Notes under the pieces: generated by a model | The model's database searches: none | What the model saw: only the letters and a program-made list of their open reading frames with translations | Told to the model about the DNA's origin: nothing | Shown here: positions 23,401 to 36,428 of the stretch, piece by piece | Layout of the letters: the number at the start of each line of letters is the position of its first letter | Numbering within the stretch: position 1 is the stretch's first letter | Source: Uloborus plumipes | Taxonomy: Eukaryota > Arthropoda > Arachnida > Araneae > Uloboridae | Length of the DNA stretch: 64,000 nucleotides | NCBI GenBank assembly: GCA_038373865.1 | Contig: JAXGGA010002273.1 | Span: 1 to 64,000, forward strand | Direction: 5' to 3' | Translations under genes and position numbers: made by a program

Positions 23401-26400
23401 CAGACTAAAATGAATCCAAATTGTGGCAGCTCGAAGTATTGATCATGCAGCGCCCGTTTTCCCGTTAATAGCGCTCAAGTTACAGATTACAAGAACATGA
23501 AAATTCATGACGCATCGACAATATGATGGCATATATATAACCACTCTAAGATTTAATAGATAAGAACAACGTAGAACGTGATGCGTTCAATATATTACGA
23601 TTAATTTTCATGACGAAAAATTTCGTCATGCCCATTGCTGTAGGCTTTTATGTATGGCGAAATATTTCGTCATACCCAGTTAACAGGTTAATGATCTTAG
23701 AAGTGTAGTTCATGCATTGAAAATTTAAAATTCAACTCCGAAATTTTAATGTATTATCACACTTTACAGTTTTAAAAAATTTCATAGTAAAACATTTGAA
23801 TTAAATTTTTCTTTTTTTTAACTCAAAATGCCTAAAATTCTAAAGATAAAAAAAGCAAAATAGCACTTTCTTTTGCCTCCCATCGTCCATTTTATTCGCA
23901 GAAAGGATATTCTTTTTATGAAATTGAATACTATTATTGCGTTAACTGTTTTCATTAATTTCTCTCCTCTAAAAATATCTAAGAGTACTTTTACGGCTTG
24001 AAAAATACTCCAACAATATGTCTGAATATGACAATAAAAAATAGGTAGAAACAAAATGTAAACACATAGCCAATTTTATCCAGTCAATTTATTCAGGAAG
24101 AAAAAATGTCACTTTTTAGACATTTTCACATAAGGGGCAAAACATTTTCAGGCATAAGAAGTCTACAGACATCATCAAAAGACTTATTAACACAAACCTG
24201 TTCATTTGTCGTTCTTCCTCTTGATACAAGAACTATATGAAATCCTGTCAATCCCAAAATAGGTATGAAAAGTAATGTAATGATGATAATAACAACTAAA
24301 CTGGAAAAATGGTTAAAGAAATTAATGACCATATAACACTCATTTTCAATAGAGAACATAAGTACAGAGCAGTATAACCTTGCTCAGCACATACAAATAA
24401 TTAAAATGAGAGCCTAGAGCCCTCATAATATGGTACCTTCATTCATTATTTTTCTCTATACATAACAATATTTTTTTTAAAAAGTATCTCTAAACTTTTT
24501 ATTCTCATTTAATTCAAAGTAAAACAAACTTAACGCTATAAAAAAAGGCTAGGGAAAGATTTTATTTTAGACTTTCAAATTCTCTTGTTTATAATTGTAT
24601 TTTTTTATTTGCAACAATTAATATCAAATGACAAGTTATTATACTTATTACTTTACATTAATTATGAGCATAATGATGTTGAATTGAAAATATTTTCCAA
24701 TACTTTTGTGACTTAGAAACAAAATGAATTGCACCAGTTAATGTCACGCACATAACTTATACATAAAGGATAATGACCCAAGTGGGATGAGATTTTGTGC
24801 AAAAACCTGGGTTGTTATTTGTTCCCAATCCTGACTCAAGCTGAAGCTATAACTATATAAAAGACCCAGTAAACAAGAAAATACCATGCAACTTAAGGAG
24901 ATACAAGAAAAAGTTAAAAGAAAGAAATGAAATATAGAATGAATGGGTAAACTTGCTTTGCACTTGGACTATAGAATATGATGCTGTGTAGCAAAAGCAT
25001 AAATAGAAGAATTCTGGTAAAACTAATAGAAAAACATGACCCTACACTCAAAAGCAAGCAGATTGATGATTGGGGAATGTTGATTGCATTTGTTTTGTTT
25101 CACTGTAAAATTGTACACTAAAATTGTAACTGGAACATTGAAGTAATGTGAACGTTTTAAAATAATAATTAGACACGAGTATGTTAAGAATGTTTGAACC
25201 ATGCAATATCTTTTAGCAATTTATAATCATCCTTGCTATGTAACATGGTAATGACATTTATATATTTGTCAGTCATAACTGGGGGATTTAGGGCAAATGA
25301 GCATTTAAAAATGGTACCTCTATTATTCTACAGGGGAAAAGTTTAAGACACCACAGTTCAATTCAAATGCTATATAGAATGGAGTTTCAAATACAAGACA
25401 AAAGGATACGTAATAATAGTATTCTGGTCTTGAAGCTGTTCCCAATGTCTAAGTACATATAAAATAGAATATGTGAAAATGGTTATCATATGTACACTAA
25501 GGAATATCAAAAACAGGAAGAAATAGCGATAGTTTCGCCGGCCTATGCAGTTGTTCACCCATGGACAATGATGATCAAATGTCTGAAAAATAAAAAATTG
25601 TAAAAAACAAAAACTTGAGTTGCAATTAAAATATGAAGAATAATACAGCACAACATATTATGAAAAATGGGAAAGAAAAAGAGATACTAAACAAGACCAA
25701 ATATTTAATCCATGATAAAAGAGACTATTTCAAAAGCAAGTTTACACACACAACTTAAAATTGGCCAAGAGTCAGCAGCAATGGCTTTTGAAGTTCAAAT
25801 AGCTATAATTTTTGTTTGTACAATAAATTTATGTAGACATAGTTTAAGCTCAAAAACTAATATAGAAAGATGATACTAATATTTGGAGGAATGAGAAACA
25901 AAAAGGTAATTTTCACCTTTTCTATTATAATGAAAAATAGTAAATTTATATGTAATCATTTACCTAACACAGAATATTAAACACAAATGCATTAAATGTA
26001 ATGAAGTTCAGTCGAACCTCACTAAAGTGAACCTGAGATGTAACCACCAAAAATACAAAAGCTTGCTATCTAAAATAACTTTTTTCTTCCCACAATATGG
26101 AAAAATAAAACCAAAATCGAGAAAATCTGATCATTATTTCGGGTAGAAAGAGCCATTCAGCGCCATTTCCTGGTCTAAATTAAAATTCGAACGGTTCCGT
26201 ACTGTTTTCGCTTTTGAAACTACTTGGTACTTGGCCACCCTTCCTGGATGGCCAAGTACCTCCCTCCCAAATTTGGTCGAGATCTGAAGCAAATTGTGGA
26301 TTTGTACAGGGAACATACACACATGTATATATTCTTCGTTTTATTTATATGGATTACAGACAATGTCATTAATGAAATGGACATAAAAACAGAAAATTTT

Positions 26401-29400
26401 ATAACATGGATTTCATAAAAGGATACGTTATCCTAAAAGGATAAAATCGTACAAAAAAAAAAGGGACAAACATTAAAAGATGCACAAATTGAAATTACCT
26501 CTATGCAACCATCGCAAATACTGCAATGAGAACATCTTGGGGGTCTATAAAATTGACAGGTGACACACCATTTCATTCGGACGGCAATGCCATTTATCTG
26601 AATGTTCTGGTACAAAGGTGCCCGAAAATCATCATCTTTGTCTTCCGCAGCTGCAGCTAGCAAGATTGAAAATTCATATAATAAACTATAATTTTGAAAG
26701 ACAACTTAAGTTGCAGTGATGTGGTATATCTGGTAAACTCTTGTAGTAATTACACATTCTAAAACTAAATTATAAAGCAGTGGTTCTCAACCTTTTTGCA
26801 GCTACCGCCCCCTTTTGGGTCGAAAATTTTTTCAACGCCCCCTTTGCCGAAGGACGTAAAAGTGGAAGAGTGGGGGAAGATGAGTAGTTTTTTGACGGGT
26901 TTAATTCTATAATTTTTCCCAAACAGACAATTGAAAACTGACTATAAAATAAAAAAAACTTACTTTTTTTTTTCTTTAAGATCATTTTTAGAAAAAACGG
27001 GCATTTTTCCTCCTAAGAAAAGCTGTGCCAGTAAGAACCAAGTGCCTAGAATATGTCTATTAAATAAGTGAACAATTTTTAAGATAAATAAGAACAACAC
27101 GGTTTGAAATAAAAATGCACCGTTTTCAACATTTCGCTTTAAAACCAATATATTATGAAAATACACTACGTTCAAATAGTTCCTGCACCGTCCGATCCCA
27201 AACAGTTTTGCTTTTATTTACTTGCAGCTATGCAATAAGCATGCCTTATTTATTTCATACGGATGTAGGATTTTACTGCGGTAAGGCAATAACAAAGCCG
27301 TGCATTCTATTTTTCCCAGGAGGGACAAAGACTTGAACCTATGGCCCGTACCTGTCACCTTTAAGGATTATAAATCAAATTTTAATTTAAAAAAATGATA
27401 TAAGTTGAATTTACAAATTACGAGATAAGTTCAATTCAAAAAAATTCTATTTGATTAATTTATTGCTTTGAAGGAGATAGATAAGGTAACAAAAGTTATA
27501 AGTATGCATTTTGCAACATCAGAGTAAAAACAGCAGTGAAATATCGGGGATATCCCCCGAAATTTGTTTTGAAAACTTAAAATGCGGTTTCTTTAATTTT
27601 AGATTTCGTGGCGTTGAAACTTAAGTTCAGATTCCACCCCTTGTGAAACATTCAAAATTGACGTAATTTTAGGCAATTTTTGGTAACATAAACTGAGAAG
27701 AAATAGGTCTCTTATAATATTTTTTTTTTAATTATCAAGTTATTTAAAGGCTAAGTTTAGTAATAGCGAGTTAGAGCTCCTTCCAACGCTCTCCAAATTT
27801 GAAGTATAAAAAATGCAAAATTTAAACTACTTTTGTTGATGAAGAGGGAATGGTCAAGGTTCGAGAGTTTTCTCAGGAATTTTTTTTCACATTGCACCGA
27901 GAAAAATGTGATTGCTAACCTATCTTTGATGTTATAGGGTGGATGCTCTAACGACATAAAAAATCGGTCAAGTTAGGTAGCTCTCAAATTCAAGTGTTAT
28001 TGGCAAATTTTAGGCTATCCTTCATGGTGTTAGGAGAAAGATCAGGGTTCGGGAGATATCTGCAGAAAATAATTTTTTGAGCTATCCCTTGGTGATGTAA
28101 AAGATGAGGGTTTCCTACCACCCCCACATAAAACATGTCCTCACAATCACATTTGAAAATTTACCCACCGCCCCCTTACCGCCCAAAATCTGTCCACCGC
28201 CCCCCTGCCGCCCAAAATATGTTCACCGCCCCTCAACATCTTCCCACCGCCCACAGGAGGGGGCGGTATCGTCCCCATTGAGAACCACTGTTATAAAGCT
28301 ACATACTTTTGGAAGAGGGCATTAGTAAAACTTCTACACTAACACCACTACCTCATTAAAGAACTCAATAATTAGTGTGATTTGAAATATATAAATAAGT
28401 GGTACAATAACAACATTAATTACATAGTCTTTCAGACATCATTTAAAGAAAAATTATTTAAATAAATAGAAAATATTGATGTTTAGTGTTTAGGGCAGAG
28501 TAGTAATTAATGGGTCAAGGGTTTGATTTGAGGCACTGGTAGCTTTTAAGAATTTATTTCAAAAAATGTTAACTACCCTCTGTACTGATATTGAATAATT
28601 AAATTAACTGATATAATTGTCAAAAATTTAAGAAAGGATAAAAGTAAATAAAAAACATTTTCTGAGTAATTTACAACATTTTTAGACTTTGGTAAAATTT
28701 CACGACAAAAATTCATTGATTGGCATATTCCATTTTTGTCCTACAGATCCTTAATCTATCTTTTTACGCCAATTTTACTTTCTAAAATCTTCATTCATCT
28801 GAAATAAACACTGGTGAAAATTAATGATCATTATTATGAGTAGTATTGGCTTGAATAAACTTAGATGCAACAGAATTAAAATTTTCAAATGGACATGGCA
28901 AAATTGCACAAGTGAAGTCATCTGCTGCAGAATATAAAACATAAGAAGGGTAAAAAAGAAAGGTAAGCACTATATTCAAATTGTAGTGTCACAGAGTAAA
29001 CAAAAAGGGGCAAGTTTTGCAGATATTGTTGCAGTGGATTTTTGAAATGTTTAAGAAATTAGAGCTGATGTATAAAAGAGAAAAAAAAAAGTTTAAATGT
29101 TGGATAATAAATTTTATACTTAATGTGTAAAAGTATGAAATTAATACATCAGGCATTCATTATAATGTGATTGGAAAAAAAAAGTCGCTGAAAATCTTCA
29201 AACATACTTATTAGTATTTACAATTATGATTCAACAAATTCTCAGTATAATTACCAAATAAAAACAGGTTTGTCCCAATTCCACACTATATTCAGTAATC
29301 AAGGGAAAAATTACCTTTTGGTATGATTCCAGGATCCATAAATGTTGCTAAAGAAAAATTTACGACAACAAACAAGGTGATAATTGCCTGACATATTGGA

Positions 29401-31439
29401 ATTGCTATATGATATTCTTCTGTTAAGAATGGACAGCTAGAAAAAAAAAAAGTAAGAACATAAGTTTCATTTGTCATTAAAATTTATACTAAGTTTAAAA
29501 ATTTAGATGTAAGAACATCTAGTCAGCTAAAGAGACTTAAATAGACTGAGACTAAAGAATTTATTCCATGAATATTCATTTGATGACTGAATCAAATTGA
29601 AAGAATGCTCGAACAAACCTCGAAAATTGTTAGAAATAACTAACATCAAAAAACATAAAATTAAAAAATTCAATTGCGATTGAGTTGAATCAGCTTAGAC
29701 TATTTTATGTGTAAATTTTCATGAACAAAGTTAGTTTAATATAAATTTTTTTCTCATATTTTAGATATTAAATCAAAGTTTTTCTCTTCAAATTGTTATC
29801 ATTCTGGTAATGACAGTTGTTTAATAGTTCAAAAAAAGTCCATGAGTTGTTCACGTCTCCATAGAAACAGTATGCAAATATTGGTTGTCAGAGACTCAAG
29901 AGACTTATTTATTTATTAATAGAAAAGATAATACATGGAAGTTGTCTAACAAAAAGAACAAAATAACTCTAAGGGCACTAGTGGGAATGGAACCCTTGGA
30001 CCTAAAGCACAGGAGCGAAGCTTTTACCACAGAGCCACTCAGGCCCGTCATTTAAGGGGGGCAGGGGAGGTCATCCCCCCCCCCGAATTTGAGAAATCAA
30101 TGTATTTACATATAAAAGAGGTGTGGTTTTTGTTGTTTTCTGGAAAATTGTATTGTGCTTTTACCCTTTGCCCCCCCCCCCCCCGGAAAAACTTGAAATG
30201 ACATCCCTGGAGCCACTGAGGTTCCAAGTCAGCAATTTTAATATAATTAACTCTTCACTATTTTGTCCTGCATACAAAATTTTAATCAAAAAAATATTTG
30301 ACTAAAATGGTACTAATTTAACATTTAGATTATATTTTCATTGATGCATTGAATCATTGTTAGAAATAAGCTGTTGTTAATAGCAATTTGCCACAAAAAA
30401 TTTGCTTTGACGCCTAGATTTCCCACTGTAGGTGTCAAGTTTGACGTCTGAGGCTTTGGATTGCATTGGAGCTTTTTTTTCCGTGACCAAGACCTGTGAT
30501 AGATCCAAATGATAGATTTGTAAAAGTATTTCTAAAATGCAATCAATTTTGTTTTTAAAAACCATTTTCTCTTCAAAAATTTTTACACATCTTTTTCAAA
30601 TATGCTATCAGCAATGCAGAGATTTTCTATTTTTAAATATTTCTTAATGTTTGGATACATAGACATAAATGGTGGCTAGCCAATATAGATAATTTCTAAC
30701 ATTTTTTTATATTTGGAAACATCGATATTTGACTGGCACCTAGGTTGTTCATTTTGATGCCCAAAAACTATATTAGGTGTCATCATGAGATCTAGATTCT
30801 AAATCTCATTGCTAACATTACATCGAATAATTTAAGTTAAATAACATTAAATACAATCACATTAGAGGAAAATTACTTAAAAACATAGTAAACTAGCACG
30901 GTCAATTAAGGTAAATAAAGCACATCGATTTTTGCCAAGAGTTTTTCTCACTTTTGAAAAAACGTGACAAACTTACTTATTAATATAGCTTAAATACTTG
31001 AAAACTAAATTTTCAGGGTGGCTATGCTATAATGTTGAAGTATTCTTAGAACAGTTCTGATGATTCAGTAATTATAACGCAATCAGTATAATAGACCTTC
31101 GGTTGCAGTACTTGGTTCTAATGAGGCAAAGGATGATGAAGACATTTAAAATGAAGTTATAACGGAGTTGGGACACTGGTAAAACGATGGTAAAGCAGCA
31201 ACTGTTGGTGAAAATCAGGTCTGTCATTTAGGAGGTTCAAACAAAAGTAGAGCACCGAAGTAGAAAACTTGGACGCATACAAATATAACATTATAAACAG
31301 GGTACCTAAGTAGTATTCCAACAACCAATTCAAAAATACATACTTACGGAAATACAAAAAATAAAGAAGTTGTAGCAAGTAATAGGATCCACGCACTAGT
31401 AGCAGGAAATAACCTTTTTAAAGTCTTGCATTTGGACAT
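16442..31439 (-). CDS. ZDHHC8: Palmitoyltransferase ZDHHC5/8-like, complete, 8 coding exons
   Basis: Coding exons in transcript order: 31348-31439, 29315-29436, 26499-26656, 25410-25582, 24198-24300, 22481-22572, 22058-22193 and 16442-17464. Their lengths sum to 1899 nt, in frame throughout, giving about 632 residues. The protein transfers palmitate from acyl-CoA to cysteines of membrane proteins. Visible parts are two N-terminal membrane segments (about 13-31 and 41-60), the cysteine-rich zinc domain, DHHC at 127-130, two further membrane segments (about 145-165 and 183-203), TTNE (TTxE motif) at about 212, a PaCCT-like NPFSKGC segment, and a long disordered Ser/Pro/Arg tail ending EISV. Segment order and the long tail match ZDHHC5/8 rather than other DHHC enzymes. 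Extra alternative exons in the 4.6 kb last intron cannot be excluded. Confidence 0.92.
17465..22057 (-). other. ZDHHC8: ZDHHC intron 7, 4.6 kb
   Basis: Uniformly AT-rich apart from a GC-richer island at about 17905-18085. No transposon ends or conserved exon were recognised. Confidence 0.5.
17905..18085. repeat. GC-rich island of unknown origin
   Basis: Contrasts with its flanks: GCAGCGGCTCATCTAGCG near the left, CCGCCAGTTGGCGAGGGG in the middle, GTTGCATCGGGCAATTGACG near the right. Probably a fragment of a dispersed repeat; no ends seen. Confidence 0.3.
22058..22193 (-). CDS. ZDHHC8: ZDHHC5/8 exon 7 (basic linker)
   Basis: 136 nt with TTTCAG acceptor and GTGAGT donor. It encodes [18 protein letters not shown] and then [17 protein letters not shown]. 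The basic cluster followed by 'QVKIYMDN' parallels the 'ITVKIMDN' region of vertebrate ZDHHC5. Confidence 0.85.
22481..22572 (-). CDS. ZDHHC8: ZDHHC5/8 exon 6 (PaCCT-like segment)
   Basis: 92 nt reading [16 protein letters not shown] and then [14 protein letters not shown]. 'NPF..GC..N....LC' is the conserved segment just after TTxE in ZDHHC5/8. This exon is short and was found by splice phase and homology. Confidence 0.88.
23111..23691. mobile_element. TTAA-flanked (piggyBac-like) MITE, 581 bp
   Basis: TTAA at 23111-23114 and 23688-23691. Inverted ends CCTGTTAACCGGGGCAT and, inverted from the right, CCTGTTAACTGGGTATG. Subterminal words GACGAAAAATTTCGTC and GCGAAATATTTCGTCAT form dyads. No transposase. 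Confidence 0.75.
24198..24300 (-). CDS. ZDHHC8: ZDHHC5/8 exon 5 (TM4, TTxE)
   Basis: 103 nt encoding [17 protein letters not shown], then [20 protein letters not shown] and TTNE are the conserved motifs after TM4. Acceptor TTCCAG, donor GTTTGT. Confidence 0.92.
24301..25409 (-). other. ZDHHC8: ZDHHC intron 4, no recognised feature
   Basis: 1.1 kb AT-rich sequence with no ends, repeats or exons that I can support. Confidence 0.4.
25410..25582 (-). CDS. ZDHHC8: ZDHHC5/8 exon 4 (DHHC active site, TM3)
   Basis: 173 nt starting [20 protein letters not shown]; the active-site cysteine is in DHHC. A membrane helix [13 protein letters not shown] follows. The donor GTATCC is weak, but phase and the next exon agree with the family. 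Confidence 0.93.
25583..26498 (-). other. ZDHHC8: ZDHHC intron 3, repeat fragments
   Basis: A pogo-like single end CAGTCGAACCTCACTAAAGT occurs at about 26011, and a GC-richer patch at 26150-26290 contains an inverted GGTACTTGGCCA / TGGCCAAGTACC pair. Neither could be delimited as a full element. Confidence 0.35.
26499..26656 (-). CDS. ZDHHC8: ZDHHC5/8 exon 3 (cysteine-rich zinc domain)
   Basis: 158 nt. It encodes [17 protein letters not shown], then [16 protein letters not shown] and [12 protein letters not shown]. The cysteines and histidine are the first zinc ligands of the DHHC domain; 'DDFRAPLY' and 'VRMKWC.TC.FYRPPR' are specific to the ZDHHC5/8 group. Confidence 0.93.
26778..28290. mobile_element. 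Non-autonomous hAT element, 1.5 kb
   Basis: Ends CAGTGGTTCTCAACC and TTGAGAACCACTG, the widespread animal hAT terminus. Perfect 8-bp duplication TTATAAAG at 26770-26777 and 28291-28298. Both flanks contain ACCGCCCCC repeats. No transposase frame remains. Lies in ZDHHC intron 2. Confidence 0.92.
29315..29436 (-). CDS. ZDHHC8: ZDHHC5/8 exon 2 (TM2, FMDPG)
   Basis: 122 nt reading [17 protein letters not shown] and then [15 protein letters not shown]. The NFxxATxxDPG block is the conserved DPG motif that follows TM2 in DHHC enzymes. Acceptor TTCTAG, donor GTAATT. Confidence 0.9.
29890..30039 (-). mobile_element. tRNA-derived SINE fragment, split by a MITE
   Basis: On the minus strand: GTGGCTCTGTGGTAAAAGC (A box) and GGGTTCCATTCCC (B box). 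The 5' end continues beyond the MITE at 30210-30230 (CCTCAGTGGCTC). The 3' limit near 29890 is a guess. Confidence 0.6.
30040..30209. mobile_element. hAT-type MITE, 170 bp, inserted in a SINE
   Basis: Begins CAGGCCCGTCATTTAAG, ends CTTGAAATGACATCCCTG, perfect 8-bp duplication GAGCCACT at 30032-30039 and 30210-30217. Same family as 10625-10788. The duplicated bases are the SINE head. Confidence 0.92.
30355..30820. mobile_element. hAT-like element, 466 bp (TGTTAGAAATAAGC family)
   Basis: Left end CATTGTTAGAAATAAGC, right end inverted TAATGTTAGCAATGAG. Flanks CATTGAAT (30347-30354) and CATCGAAT (30821-30828), one mismatch. Shares GCCTAGATTTCC and TGCTATCAGCA words with copies at 41473 and 61611. 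Confidence 0.65.
31348..31439 (-). CDS. ZDHHC8: ZDHHC5/8 exon 1 (start, TM1)
   Basis: ATG at 31439-31437 opens [20 protein letters not shown] then [11 protein letters not shown], matching the first membrane helix of ZDHHC5/8. The donor is GTAAGT. An upstream TTTGTTTAG near 31475 could be the acceptor of a 5' UTR exon that also contains this start. Confidence 0.85.
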
Positions 31440-32023
31440 AATTTAAAAGAAAAATAATTTTTCACTTGTTACTAAACAAAGTTCAAATTCCTGAATTTTA
31501 TTTTAGCCATCAACTGTTGCAAGGCATGACCGACGATAATAAGTTACCAGAGCAAGATACCGCCCACATTACTGCTGTCCGGAACATTTTCATACTTATT
31601 TGATGTCTGTACCTTGAGGGATCGATCCCTCAGCAACAATTGAAGTTCTAAAACATAATTTTAAGTCCAAACACTTGCAAGTTTTGACAGTAGCTACTAA
31701 ATAAGTTGCCATTCCTACAATTGTCTTTTGGGCCACGCCGAAGATGATGCCAAATTCTAGAAGCCTATTTCATGAAGAAAAAAAAAGCGTTAATGATCAA
31801 GGCTCTACTTCAAGAACGTTTAAAAACAATGGCATTGAATCGGTTTGAAGAAGAGGATTAGGTAAAACACCGAGGGGATTAGCTTGGAGAATTTTTAATA
31901 ATATTTTTAAATGTTCTTATTTTTGAACTACTAACAGAATAAAAATATCGGCCAATGTCGAAACGAAACATTTTTCCTATATCGAAAAAAATGACTGATG
32001 TTGACTGATGACCATTGTCTAAT

Positions 32024-32306
32024 CAGGGGCGCTCCGGAATAAAATTTTTGGGAAGGGGAAAATTATCAATTTGCCGAATGAAGTTAAAATTTCACCGAAT
32101 AAATACAATCATGCACATATGTCGTACATGTGTGACATTTAGTGAGAAAAAAACAGAAATATTTTTAAAAAATAATTCTAAAAGCTAAAAAGAGCAAATA
32201 ATCACAATATTGCAACATTGTCTTCAAATTGCCGAATCGTCAGCAAAATGTGCCGAATACGGAAATTATTGGGAGGTCACAGTCACCTCCCATCAGGGCA
32301 CTCCTT
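32024..32306. mobile_element. hAT-type MITE, 283 bp (family with 11583-11886)
   Basis: Begins CAGGGGCGCTCCGG, perfect 8-bp duplication TGTCTAAT at 32016-32023 and 32307-32314. About 85% similar by eye to the copy at 11583, including TTGCCGAATCGTCAGC. Confidence 0.92.
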
Positions 32307-35300
32307 TGTCTAATATTGGATAAAGTTGGGCAACCGGCATTAAACGTCTAGATTATTTACAATATTGTAAGAGTTTGGTTTTTCTTTAAACAGTTATGTT
32401 CCACGATTTTCGGGAAAACAATCACTACTGTTTTAAAAGTGATGATTAAGCATTTATGATGGTATCCTGAGATTAAAATGATGGTTTCTGATAGTATGTG
32501 TGTAAAACTAAATTGCGTACTGGATAAAATGCTTTTGCAATAACTTATCTGCAAAAAAAAAAAAAAAAATGAATTTTGACATCTTGAATTAAATTTATGT
32601 TTCTCGCGATGACGAATTGTGACAGGTACGTGAGTTTGTATGTGTGTGAAAGATTGGCTGTCTAAATTGTCATAAATCGAGAGGTTCGATTCTAGGGAAG
32701 AGGATGTTGTACGGTCAAGTGAAAAAAAAGCAATTGTGATTAATCAAAAAAAAAAAAAAACTTAGTGATGTACAGCTTAGTAATAAAGCGATTGGAGATG
32801 GAAGAAAATTTTCCACTCTAGCAAGATGTAAATCTAAATTGGAAAATGTATGATCTAATTTATGCAAAATAGACAAATGAAGTATGAAATAAATTAGGTT
32901 TGGAAAACTTGTCTTTTTATTTGAGGCTTTTACTTAAAATAAATGTTTTTCAAATGACGAAATTTTTTTAAACATATCAAGCCAGGAAAAATAATGTTTG
33001 CTTTGAAAAAGATCACAATTTCCTTAAAGAATATTTCTCATATTTTTAAAACTGTTGTGTTCTCACTGATACCTTTACATTTTTTTGAGATTTAAACAAA
33101 ATGTGTGCTGATTTTTTGGTTCTTAAAATGTGTAAATGTCTGTCAGACATGCGTTATTAATTTGTAAATGCAACAATATAGTAAGAATGTAGACAAATTA
33201 TGTTTAAGAATACTTTATTTTAAATTTACTTTTATTTATTTTTCATAGAAAGCTGTATTTATGAGAAAATAATTTCAAAATGTTCTTCTTGGTTATTTAT
33301 ACTGAATCATGTTTTCACTCTCATAATTTTTTTCTTAGGTTATTAACGGAAAGATATGCTTTAGGGCATTTGCAAACCATATTTCCATTATAGAAAGCTC
33401 AACTTGTGAGAAAATGTAATTACAAGAATTAATTATAAGTAATTTACCTGATATAATTAGCAAGAAATTAGATAATGTTAGATGTTCAACATAACTTTAA
33501 TTCAAAACTTTTACCACTGCTTACTCCCCCCAGGTACTAATCTCTGCTCTTTAGTTCAGACAAATGAATGATTGGAACCAGTGATTAAAATAAAGTGTAC
33601 AGCTTGTTAATGTACAGGTCCTACACAAATTTTCAACTTTCTACTAACTTTTAAAGTTTTTAACATTTAATTTCAAACAGGACTATTTTAGAAAAAAATT
33701 TTATTGTACTGATTTTCCCAAAATTTTAATTGAAAAATGTTTTATTATATGAGAGATTTATTCATTTGGGATCATTAGAATGTACCTAACTTATTAGGAA
33801 AGTTGAATGCTATAAGATGGGTACTAGATGATTAAAAAAAAACCCACAGCAATAAGTTGTTCTTTTGCTAAGTATATGGAGTTTAGTTTTTTTTTCTCTT
33901 AAAGGTGAAACAAAGCAACTCCCCTCCCCCTGCACAATGCATGATTATATACTTAAAAAGAATTTTTTTAAAGATCAGCAATAATATAACATACTCCTTT
34001 CTTCCGTCATTTAATCAGAATTAGTATAATAAAGCAGAAGTTTTTAACTACTCAAAAATATTAACTTATGTTTGAATTCAAAGGGACAATTTTCTTAAAT
34101 TTAAAATTCATCATAAGAAATATTTGTTTTAGACTAACTCTTCAAATTTTCTTTTCTTTATAACAAAACTGAAACCAACTTTTTTTCTAGGCAGTCTGTA
34201 TGTAAATTGAATCTAGTTTTGCAAGCAAACATTCTAACATTCATTTTGATTGAAATGGTCATAAAAACAGGTAAAGAAAGTTAGAAAGCCAAAAATTTTG
34301 AGATATAATTTATTGGTCAACTATATAATGATTAATGTGACATTATTGACAATACCAAAAAAAAAAAAAAAAAACACTGAAATATAAATAAATTTCTTAA
34401 TGTACAGAATGTCACAAAAATATTTTGATATACACACTAACATTAATAAATAATTTTGTATTCTTCACACACGCAACACAAATAAACATTACAATTCTGC
34501 ATGATTTATCAGAACAGTATTACTGTAAACTAAAAGGTTGTATTACTAGAGTAGTAAAGAATTTTCATCAAGAAATGCATATTTTAGTGTAAAACGTTTA
34601 ATCAAAGAAATACTAATGCATTCCGAAAATTTGTGTAGTGTTTTACACTGGTTACAATTGCAAGTAAAATAGCTTAATTAGAATTTTCTAAAGCAAGCTA
34701 ATTAAAATGACATTGCCAACATTATTTTATTGTGAAAAATTCAAAACCAAAATATGGATATTAAATGCCCTTGGATAATTATTATTTTTTCAAAGTAAAT
34801 GAGAAATTTGTAAACACAGAAGCAAAAATACTTCAATGCTCTTAATAAGAAGTTGAAATGAGCGGTAGTAGTAGGTTTCAGGGGGGAAATATTGTACATA
34901 CGCTCTCACATGTAGCTCATCTTTAAAATTCAAATGTCAGGTCCTGAAATTGAAGCTAATTGTGGTACCATCTTTTTGGCTCTTCCACTATGACATTGAT
35001 TTGTTTCTTACTTAGTGAGAAAAGGTTATTCAGCTTCTTAAAGTGCAGTTATCATTTGCAAATGAAGCAATGTTATGAACTAAAAACACAGAGTCAAACT
35101 TAGGTTTATACATATTCAGTACAAAGTTGGAAGTATAAGCTATAACTTTTTTTAGAATAAAGCTGACACTGATTGTGGAGGGGAGGGAAGCTTTGTAACG
35201 TCAGACAAAAATTTATACAATTAAATTTTTTCACAAGAAAAACTTTCAAGAAAATTAGTGGAAAATTTTCCTTTCCACATTGCTAGCACAAAATAAACAA

Positions 35301-36428
35301 TGAATGAAAAAAAAAAAACTCATATCAGACTGCTAAAAAAATATTAGTACTTTTTTTTTTACCAAGTGCTCTTTTCTGGGGGTGGGGGGCGCAATAAAAA
35401 AATCCTATTTAATGAATTTTTAAAGCTGAAAGAGCACAGAATATAAGCATAAAATATTTTACAAGTAAAAAATAGTTCATTCTCAAGACATGAAATCCGA
35501 ATTTAAACAAAATGATCCACACACATGCATGAAAGTTTAAATTTCAAGTTACTGTTAAGATAAAATGTTTTTACAAAGAAAAAAACACCTGCTTTTTTTT
35601 GTGGGAGAGGGAAGGCTTTTTCTAGCCTTATGTATGGAGGGGATGGTCTTTGTGGCATAAGGTGAGTGGCCATTGGTATTTAAGGAAGGGGAGAGGGAGC
35701 ACCTGCTTCAAGCATATTAAATAAAAAGATTAATTTTTCATAGCGAGACAGGTGGGGGAGAAGAAAGTCTGCTACCCACTTTTTCTAATAATTAATTTTT
35801 TTAATGATTCGGGAAAAAATAAATAAATAGCAATGACAGTAAAATACTCAGAATTTTGAAAAAATAAACACAGACAGCTATTGAAAAAATAAGCACAAAC
35901 AGCTATTGAAAGCATAATCTACACAAATGAAAAACATTTTAGCAAACTAGTAAATTACAGAGCTGTGAAATATTTTACATTTCACAAAATTTAAAAATAT
36001 TTCCACCTGATATATCCAGAGTTTATGGCAAAAACGTTAAGGACAAGAGATTTTTTTAAACACATACAAGTATTAAACTTCATACTTTTGGCATTATATT
36101 GAAACATAAGTGATTTAATATCCAGCTTTTCTAAACATTATGATAATAAACTTGGTGATACAAGTATGAAATCATTATCAGATTTATAGGCATGAAATTA
36201 TTTTTTATGTCTTAGCTTTAATGATGATCTTCTGATTTGAGCCATCATCTTCTGAAGATGAAGAATGCAGTATAAACTCTTCTAGAACAATTGTTATAAA
36301 ATGACTTACTGAGAAAAAATCTAAATTGTGTGTTCAAGACATTCAGCTCATTAAAACTTAGTCATTTATCTCAGAAAAAAACATATATTACTACAATGTA
36401 GAGTGACAGAAACTAAATACATAAAACA

